Of a stretch of 64,000 nt of DNA, positions 58,654 to 64,000 are shown piece by piece; positions within the stretch are counted from its first letter, which is position 1; each line of letters opens with the position of its first letter. The stretch lies in assembly GCF_038594605.1 (NCBI RefSeq), contig NZ_JBCFZM010000001.1, forward strand, positions 558,001 through 622,000. Reading direction: 5' to 3'. The notes under the pieces are model-generated. The model made no database searches. It was not told the origin of the DNA and worked only from the letters and a program-made list of their open reading frames with translations. This DNA is from Alteriqipengyuania bathyomarina_B (lineage in GTDB: Bacteria > Pseudomonadota > Alphaproteobacteria > Sphingomonadales > Sphingomonadaceae). Both the position numbers and the translations under genes were made by a program.

Positions 58654-59697
58654 ATGGGTTTCTTCTCGAATCTTCTGAAGTTCGGCACTCAGAACATGGC
58701 GATCGACCTCGGCACCGCGAACACGCTGGTCTACGTGCCCGATCAGGGAATCATCCTGAACGAACCCTCGGTGGTTGCCATTGAGACGCTCAACGGGATC
58801 AAGCGCGTCAAGGCCGTGGGCGACGACGCGAAGATGATGATGGGCAAGACGCCCGACTCGATCGAAGCGATCCGCCCGCTGCGTGATGGCGTCATCGCCG
58901 ACATCGAAATCGCGGAAGAGATGATCAAGCACTTCATCCGCAAGGTGCATGGCAAGCGGAGCCTGTTCCGCTATCCCGAAATCACGATCTGCGTCCCCTC
59001 GGGCTCGACCTCGGTCGAACGCCGCGCGATCCGCGATGCCGCCAGCAATGCCGGTGCGAGCGCGGTGTACCTGATCCTTGAGCCGATGGCCGCCGCAATC
59101 GGCGCGGACATGCCGGTGACCGAGCCCGTGGGTTCGATGGTGGTCGATATCGGCGGCGGCACGACCGAAGTCGCGGTGCTTTCGCTGCGCGGCCTTGCCT
59201 ACACCACTTCGGTCCGCACCGGCGGCGACAAGATGGACGAAGCGATCGTTTCCTACGTGCGCCGACACCACAACCTGCTGATCGGCGAATCCACCGCCGA
59301 ACGGATCAAGAAGGACTTCGGCGTCGCCGTTGCCCCGGCAGACGGTGTGGGTGAAACCATCACGCTCAAAGGTAGGGATCTCGTAAATGGTGTTCCGAAA
59401 GAGATCACCATCAACCAGTCCCATATCGCCGAAGCCCTGAGCGAGCCTATCGGTGCAATCGTCGAAGGCGTCCGGATCGCGTTGGAAAACACCGCGCCCG
59501 AACTCGCTGCCGACATTGTCGACCAGGGGATCGTCCTCACCGGTGGCGGCGCGCTGATCACCGGGCTGGACGAGCATCTGCGCGAAGAGACGGGCCTGCC
59601 CGTCAGTATCGCGGAAGATCCGCTTTCCTGCGTTGCGATCGGCACCGGTCGGGCGATGGAAGACCCGGTGTTCCGCGGCGTGCTGATGACGGCTTAA
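58654..59697 (+). CDS. mreB: Rod shape-determining protein MreB
   Basis: 347 residues. Actin-like ATPase that guides lateral wall synthesis. Phosphate loop 1 IDLGTANTLVYV, DIGGGTTEVAVL, and adenosine loop LTGGGALITGL. The N-terminal amphipathic segment (GFFSNLLKFG) would bind the membrane. Heads the mreBCD-mrdA-rodA cluster; mreC follows after 46 bases. A leader hairpin lies upstream. Confidence 0.97.
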   Translation: MGFFSNLLKFGTQNMAIDLGTANTLVYVPDQGIILNEPSVVAIETLNGIKRVKAVGDDAKMMMGKTPDSIEAIRPLRDGVIADIEIAEEMIKHFIRKVHGKRSLFRYPEITICVPSGSTSVERRAIRDAASNAGASAVYLILEPMAAAIGADMPVTEPVGSMVVDIGGGTTEVAVLSLRGLAYTTSVRTGGDKMDEAIVSYVRRHHNLLIGESTAERIKKDFGVAVAPADGVGETITLKGRDLVNGVPKEITINQSHIAEALSEPIGAIVEGVRIALENTAPELAADIVDQGIVLTGGGALITGLDEHLREETGLPVSIAEDPLSCVAIGTGRAMEDPVFRGVLMTA

Positions 59698-59743
59698 ACC
59701 AACCGGGCCAAGGTTTAGAAACTACCGGCCGGACGGAGGAATT

Positions 59744-60712
59744 ATGGCCCTGGCTGGGTCTAAACAGCGATTGTCGGGGCACTCCAAGAAGGCCCAGTAC
59801 GGGGCCTTCACCGGCTACGTGCTGGTCGTGCTTGCCATGTTGCTGGGCATCGTGCTGCTCGTCATTTCTCTCATCCAACCCGCCTCGTTCGACGGGCTGC
59901 GCGGTCTGTTCAGCGATGCGACGCGGCCCGCCGCCCAGGTTTCCGCCACCACGCGCACCGGCGGTCGCGGCTTCTTTGAATCGGTCCAGGGCTACCTCGA
60001 GGCGGGCCAGCAGAACGCCGACCTCAAGCGAGAGGTCGAGATCGCGCGGATCCGCCTGGCGGAGGCCCGCGCGACCGAAGAAGAAAACCGCCGCCTCAAG
60101 GGCCTGCTGGGCCTGCGCGAAACCGATGTCGAGCCGGTCGCGGCGGCCCGTCTCGTCGGTTCAAGCAGTTCGAGCACGCGACGCTTCGCCTATCTCGGCG
60201 CAGGACGCTCCGACGGGGTGCTCCCCGGCATGCCCGTTCGATCCGAACGCGGGATCGTGGGCCGGGTGCTCGAATCGGCGCGCCATTCCTCGCGCGTGCT
60301 GCTCATCACGGATAGCGAAAGCGTGCTGCCCGTGCGCCGGGCGGGCGACAATACGGTCGCCTTCGCCGAAGGGCGCGGCGATGGCCTGATCAACATCCGC
60401 CTCATCAATCTCGGCATCAATCCGCTCAAGCGGGGCGACGTGTTCGTGACCAGCGGCGCGGGCGGCCTCTATCGCCCCGGCATCGCGGTCGCCATCGTCA
60501 CCCGTCTGACCGACGATGGCGCGGTGGCCCGGATCATCAGCAATCCCGCCGCAACCGACTTCGTGGCGGTCGAACCGGTCTGGCAGCCCGAGGCGCGGCG
60601 CGGAGCGAACACTCCCATCGAGGAAGCGATCGGCTCCAACGAGACGGTCGCCGGGGACGGCGAGGACGGCGCGGCGGAAGCCGTCGAACAGGGCGGCGTG
60701 GTGACCCCATGA
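59744..60712 (+). CDS. mreC: Rod shape-determining protein MreC
   Basis: 322 residues with a ggaggaatt site. One transmembrane helix near 27-50 (YVLVVLAMLLGIVLLVISL), a coiled coil (about 75-118), then the periplasmic beta domain (RRFAYLGAGRSDGVLPGMPV; FVTSGAGGLYRPGI). Acidic C-terminal tail. Scaffolds the elongasome by contacting PBP2. Stop overlaps mreD by four bases. Confidence 0.94.
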   Translation: MALAGSKQRLSGHSKKAQYGAFTGYVLVVLAMLLGIVLLVISLIQPASFDGLRGLFSDATRPAAQVSATTRTGGRGFFESVQGYLEAGQQNADLKREVEIARIRLAEARATEEENRRLKGLLGLRETDVEPVAAARLVGSSSSSTRRFAYLGAGRSDGVLPGMPVRSERGIVGRVLESARHSSRVLLITDSESVLPVRRAGDNTVAFAEGRGDGLINIRLINLGINPLKRGDVFVTSGAGGLYRPGIAVAIVTRLTDDGAVARIISNPAATDFVAVEPVWQPEARRGANTPIEEAIGSNETVAGDGEDGAAEAVEQGGVVTP

Positions 60713-61266
60713 TCGAAGGGCGCGCCCACAACAACCGGCGCGGGCCGGCGAGCCGCCAGATCAACAAGGAACACTCCCCGTTTCTGATGGTCTTCATCCC
60801 GTGGGCGACGATCATGCTGGCCTCGTACTTCCAGAGCGTGCCGATCGCCACGGTCGGCCCGCTTTTGCCGCCCATCGGCTTCCTGTTCCTGCTCGCCTGG
60901 CGCTTGCTGCGCCCCGGCGTGCTGCCGATCTGGTCGGGCATCATCTTCGGCATGTGGGACGACCTGTTCAGTGGCCAGCCATTCGGCTCCGCTATACTGC
61001 TGTTCTCCGCAGCGATGCTCGCGATCGAACTGATCGAGATGCGCTTTCCCTGGCGCGGCTTCGCTCAGGACTGGTTGATCGCTGCGACCATCGCGGTGAT
61101 CTACATCCTGGTGGCGACGCTGGTGTCGGGTAGCCGGCTCAGCCTGCCGCTCTTCGCCGCCATCGTGCCCCAGCTACTGCTTTCGATTATCGCCTACCCG
61201 TTCATCGCTTTCATCGTTTCCCGCCTCGACAAACTACGCCTCATGCGTTTCCGGACCGTCGCCTGA
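60709..61266 (+). CDS. mreD: Rod shape-determining protein MreD
   Basis: 185 residues. Basic N-terminus (RAHNNRRGPASRQ), then about five helices, including FGMWDDLFSGQPFGSAILLF, a typical MreD segment. Inner-membrane part of the elongasome. Overlaps mreC by four bases and mrdA by one base, so translation is coupled. Confidence 0.92.
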   Translation: MIEGRAHNNRRGPASRQINKEHSPFLMVFIPWATIMLASYFQSVPIATVGPLLPPIGFLFLLAWRLLRPGVLPIWSGIIFGMWDDLFSGQPFGSAILLFSAAMLAIELIEMRFPWRGFAQDWLIAATIAVIYILVATLVSGSRLSLPLFAAIVPQLLLSIIAYPFIAFIVSRLDKLRLMRFRTVA

Positions 61267-63329
61267 TGCCTTTCGGCCTGACCAAGCAAGTGCTCAACGA
61301 AAGCACGCTGACCAACAGTTTCGATCGCCGCTGCTTCGTGCTCGGCGTGGGCGGCCTTTCCGTCGGCATGCTGCTGGCCGGGCGGATGGGATACCTCGCG
61401 ATTGCCGAGAACGACAAATACGCGGTCGAGAGCGAGAGCAACCGCGTCAACCTGACGCTGATCCCTCCCCGGCGCGGCTGGATCCTCGATCGCAACGGCG
61501 CACCGCTTGCCTCCAACCAGGCGGACTTCCGCGTCGACGTCATTCCCGAGCGCCTGCAGGACGGCGATCGCGAGCTTGAGACGCTCGCCACGCTGCTCAA
61601 ACTGGACGATGCGAAGATCCGCGACCTGCGCAAGAAAATCGCCGATTCGGCTGGCTATGCGCCGATCGAGGTGGCCAGCGGGCTCGATTACGACGCCTTC
61701 GCGGCGGTCAGCATCCGGCTGCCGGAGCTGCCCGGCGTGGTGCCGCAGCGCGGCTTTTCCCGCTACTATCCGACCGGAGCCTCGGTCGGCCACCTGCTCG
61801 GCTATGTCGGCGCTGCGAGCCGCGAGGAGTTCGAGGCCGACCGCAATCCGCTGCTGATCACGCCGGGCTACAAGATCGGCAAGGACGGGCTCGAGAAGCA
61901 GTTCGAGCAGACCTTGCGCGGCGAACCCGGCGCACGCCGGGTCGAGGTGACCGCCTCGGGCCGGATCGTGCGTGATCTCAGCACCCGGCCCGATGTGCAG
62001 GGCGATCCCATCCAGCTGACCATCGATGGCCCGCTGCAGGATTATGCCGCGCGCCGCCTGGGCCTCGAAAGCGGCTCGGTCGTCGTGATGGACTGCCTGA
62101 CCGGCGATCTGCTGTGCATGGCTTCGATGCCCAGCTTCGATCCCAACTCCTTCTCCGACGGGATCGGCAGCGTCGAATATGCGATGCTGAGCGAGAACGA
62201 CCGGGTTCCGCTGCGCAACAAGGTGCTCAAGGGCCTCTATCCACCCGGCTCCACGGTCAAGCCGATGCATTCCATGGCTTTCATGCACGAAGGGATCGAC
62301 CCGAACGAGTCGATCATCTGCGGAGGTGGGCGCCGCATCGGCAACCGCTTCTTCAACTGCTGGAGCAACCATGGCCGCGTGGACATGGCCAAGGGCATCT
62401 ACCAGAGCTGCGACAGCTATTTCTATCACTTCGCCCAGAAGGTCGGGTTCGACAAGGTCGCCGCCTACGCCCGCCAGTTCGGCCTGGGGCAGGAATTCGA
62501 CCTGCCGGTCGCGAGCCAGTTCTACGGCACCGTGCCCGATCCGGCGTGGAAGCTTAAGAAATACGAGCGCGAATGGCAGCCTTACGACACGGTCAATGCG
62601 TCGATCGGTCAGGGTTACTATCTCACCAGTCCGCTCCAGCTTGCCGTCATGGCGACGCGGATCGCCACGGGTCGTCATTTCGAGCCGGCGATGATCAAGA
62701 CCGACAAGCGCAAGCCTGCGCCCTCGCTCGACTTCAAGGCGGATCAGATCGCCTATATCCGCCAGGCGATGAGCGACGTGGTCAATGGCCCCGGCACCGC
62801 CGGTCGCGCGCGCCTGCCGATCGACGACGTGCTGATGGCGGGCAAGACGGGGACGGCCCAGGTCGTCTCGCTCAGCAAGTCCGATGGCAAGAGCGGTCCG
62901 TGGAAATACCGCGATCACGGCCTGTTCGTATTTTTCGCTCCGTTCGACAATCCGCGCTACGCCGGAGCGGTCGTGATCGAGCATGGCGGCGGTTCGAGCG
63001 CGGCCTACCCCATCGCGCGCGATGTGATGACCTTCCTGTTCGATCCGCAAAAGGGCATGGACGCCCTGCGCGCGCTGGAAAAGGAATGGGGCGGGACCGC
63101 GCAAGAGCGCCTGCAGCGCCGCTACGCCGAATACGCCCGCGCAGCAGGCGAGACGATCCCGCCCAGCGCGCCGCAGGATCGCGAGATACAAGAGCGTGTC
63201 GACGCCGAAGCACGGATCGAGGCCCAGCGGATCGAGGCCTTTGCGCGCGACAATCCGCGCCGCGCCCGGCGGACCGATGCCGAAACGTCGGCCGCAGACG
63301 GTGGTAGTTCGCAAGGGGCCGCGCAATGA
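61266..63329 (+). CDS. mrdA: Penicillin-binding protein 2 (peptidoglycan D,D-transpeptidase)
   Basis: 687 residues. One N-terminal membrane helix, a pedestal domain (PPRRGWILDRNGAPLASN), then the transpeptidase domain: SxxK in PPGSTVKPMH, SxD in YQSCDSYFYH, and KTG in MAGKTGTAQVV. Crosslinks peptidoglycan during elongation with RodA. Overlaps mreD by one base and rodA by four bases. C-terminal tail is Arg/Ala-rich and longer than in E. coli. Confidence 0.96.
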   Translation: MPFGLTKQVLNESTLTNSFDRRCFVLGVGGLSVGMLLAGRMGYLAIAENDKYAVESESNRVNLTLIPPRRGWILDRNGAPLASNQADFRVDVIPERLQDGDRELETLATLLKLDDAKIRDLRKKIADSAGYAPIEVASGLDYDAFAAVSIRLPELPGVVPQRGFSRYYPTGASVGHLLGYVGAASREEFEADRNPLLITPGYKIGKDGLEKQFEQTLRGEPGARRVEVTASGRIVRDLSTRPDVQGDPIQLTIDGPLQDYAARRLGLESGSVVVMDCLTGDLLCMASMPSFDPNSFSDGIGSVEYAMLSENDRVPLRNKVLKGLYPPGSTVKPMHSMAFMHEGIDPNESIICGGGRRIGNRFFNCWSNHGRVDMAKGIYQSCDSYFYHFAQKVGFDKVAAYARQFGLGQEFDLPVASQFYGTVPDPAWKLKKYEREWQPYDTVNASIGQGYYLTSPLQLAVMATRIATGRHFEPAMIKTDKRKPAPSLDFKADQIAYIRQAMSDVVNGPGTAGRARLPIDDVLMAGKTGTAQVVSLSKSDGKSGPWKYRDHGLFVFFAPFDNPRYAGAVVIEHGGGSSAAYPIARDVMTFLFDPQKGMDALRALEKEWGGTAQERLQRRYAEYARAAGETIPPSAPQDREIQERVDAEARIEAQRIEAFARDNPRRARRTDAETSAADGGSSQGAAQ

Positions 63330-64000
63330 GCAGCATCATCCCGGCACCGATCGCGCGCCAGCCTTGGTCGATGCTGACCCCGCTGATCCTGCTCACCTGC
63401 TTTGGCTCGGCAGTGCTCTATTCGGCGGCCGGCGGCAGCTTTACGCCTTTCGCATCCTCACACCTCCTCCGCTTCGCCATCTTCATGGTGGTCGCGCTGG
63501 TGATCGCCCAGTTTCCGCGCGATTTCGTGAAGCTCGCCGCCTATCCCGGCTACGTTGTCATCCTCCTGCTGCTGGTCGCGGTGGAAGCCGCGGGCGCGAT
63601 GGGTGGCGGCAGCCAGCGCTGGCTCGAGGTCGGCCCGATCCGCATCCAGCCATCGGAGCTGATGAAGCCCGCAGTCGCCCTCGCCCTCGCCCGTTTCTAC
63701 GACACGCTGCCGACCGGCATGATCGGATCGTGGCGTGCGCTGGTGCCTGCAGGCGTCATCATCGCGATGCCGGTAGCGCTGGTGCTGATGCAGCCCGACC
63801 TCGGCACCGCGCTCGCTATCCTGTTTTCGGGCGCGGTGGTGATGTTCCTCGCCGGGCTGCCGATGAGCTGGTTCCTGACCGCCGGAGCCGCTGCGGCGGT
63901 CGCCGTACCGCTCGCCTACAACTTCGCGCTCAAACCCTACCAGCAGCGCCGTGTGACCACCTTCCTCGACCCGGAGAGCGATCCGCTCGGCAGTGGCTAC
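63326..64000 (+). CDS. rodA: Rod shape-determining protein RodA (partial, cut by window edge)
   Basis: First 225 residues of the SEDS peptidoglycan glycosyltransferase that pairs with PBP2. Visible: several helices, GGGSQRWLEVGPIRIQPSEL and MKPAVALALARFY, and LMQPDLGTALAILFSG, all SEDS hallmarks. Starts inside the mrdA stop (ATGA). The C-terminal third lies beyond the window. Confidence 0.95.
   Translation, partial: MSSIIPAPIARQPWSMLTPLILLTCFGSAVLYSAAGGSFTPFASSHLLRFAIFMVVALVIAQFPRDFVKLAAYPGYVVILLLLVAVEAAGAMGGGSQRWLEVGPIRIQPSELMKPAVALALARFYDTLPTGMIGSWRALVPAGVIIAMPVALVLMQPDLGTALAILFSGAVVMFLAGLPMSWFLTAGAAAAVAVPLAYNFALKPYQQRRVTTFLDPESDPLGSGY

Noticed and set aside
1..64000. CRISPR arrays, rRNA, tRNA and insertion sequences
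   Set aside because: Read for regularly spaced direct repeats, rRNA signatures, cloverleaf stems and transposase motifs; none found that could be supported.

Overview
This window is high-GC DNA, densely packed with genes on both strands. It looks like a chromosomal segment of an alphaproteobacterium in the Sphingomonadales, most likely the Erythrobacteraceae (inferred from gene content and order, not from a database search). The pointers are the order hrcA / rph-rdgB-hemW, the yraN-rsmI pair divergent from a PBP activator, a UrcA-family protein, a DOMON-like protein, a MerR-acyl-CoA dehydrogenase pair, several interspersed palindromic repeat families, and the mreBCD-mrdA-rodA cluster. There is no rRNA, tRNA, CRISPR array, prophage or classical insertion sequence that I can support, and no stretch longer than about 300 bases lacks a gene.

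Layout. 1-8.1 kb: start of hrcA, two small secreted proteins, rph-rdgB-hemW-xerC, a DedA protein, a SIMPL protein, gshB and yraN. 8.1-15.3 kb: rsmI divergent from a PBP-activator lipoprotein, parE, a DUF559 nuclease gene framed by two long repeats, an ECF sigma factor with a membrane partner, and an alpha/beta-hydrolase-OsmC fusion. 15.3-24.9 kb: cell-envelope genes (serine hydrolase, L,D-transpeptidase, a NamZ/DUF1343 protein) mixed with a MoxR ATPase and its VWA partner, which are separated by two other genes. 25-33 kb: tyrS, PilZ, MFS, cysK, methyltransferase, acyl-CoA dehydrogenase, MerR regulator, hisI. 33-41 kb: comF, methyltransferase, ppdK, glyS, glyQ. 41-47.4 kb: three TraB/GumN proteins around a run of small membrane proteins with a small XRE regulator. 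47.4-56.4 kb: rplY-pth, ychF, and many small envelope and oxidoreductase genes. 56.6-64 kb: mutL, then mreB-mreC-mreD-mrdA-rodA for rod-shape peptidoglycan synthesis; rodA runs off the end.

Most genes are housekeeping. The parts that merit most attention are: (1) the DUF559 gene, whose start and stop codons both lie inside two copies of one roughly 115-bp repeat; (2) an extragenic palindromic repeat lying in frame inside glyS, with a sister copy in the glyQ-glyS gap; (3) a 360-bp low-GC patch inside the same glyS; (4) the compact cassette of divergent small four-helix membrane proteins plus XRE regulator at 42.7-45.4 kb; and (5) several structured leaders and operators (parE, mreB, merR, urcA). 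Start codons were chosen from Shine-Dalgarno sites, signal peptides and overlaps; uncertain ones are marked.
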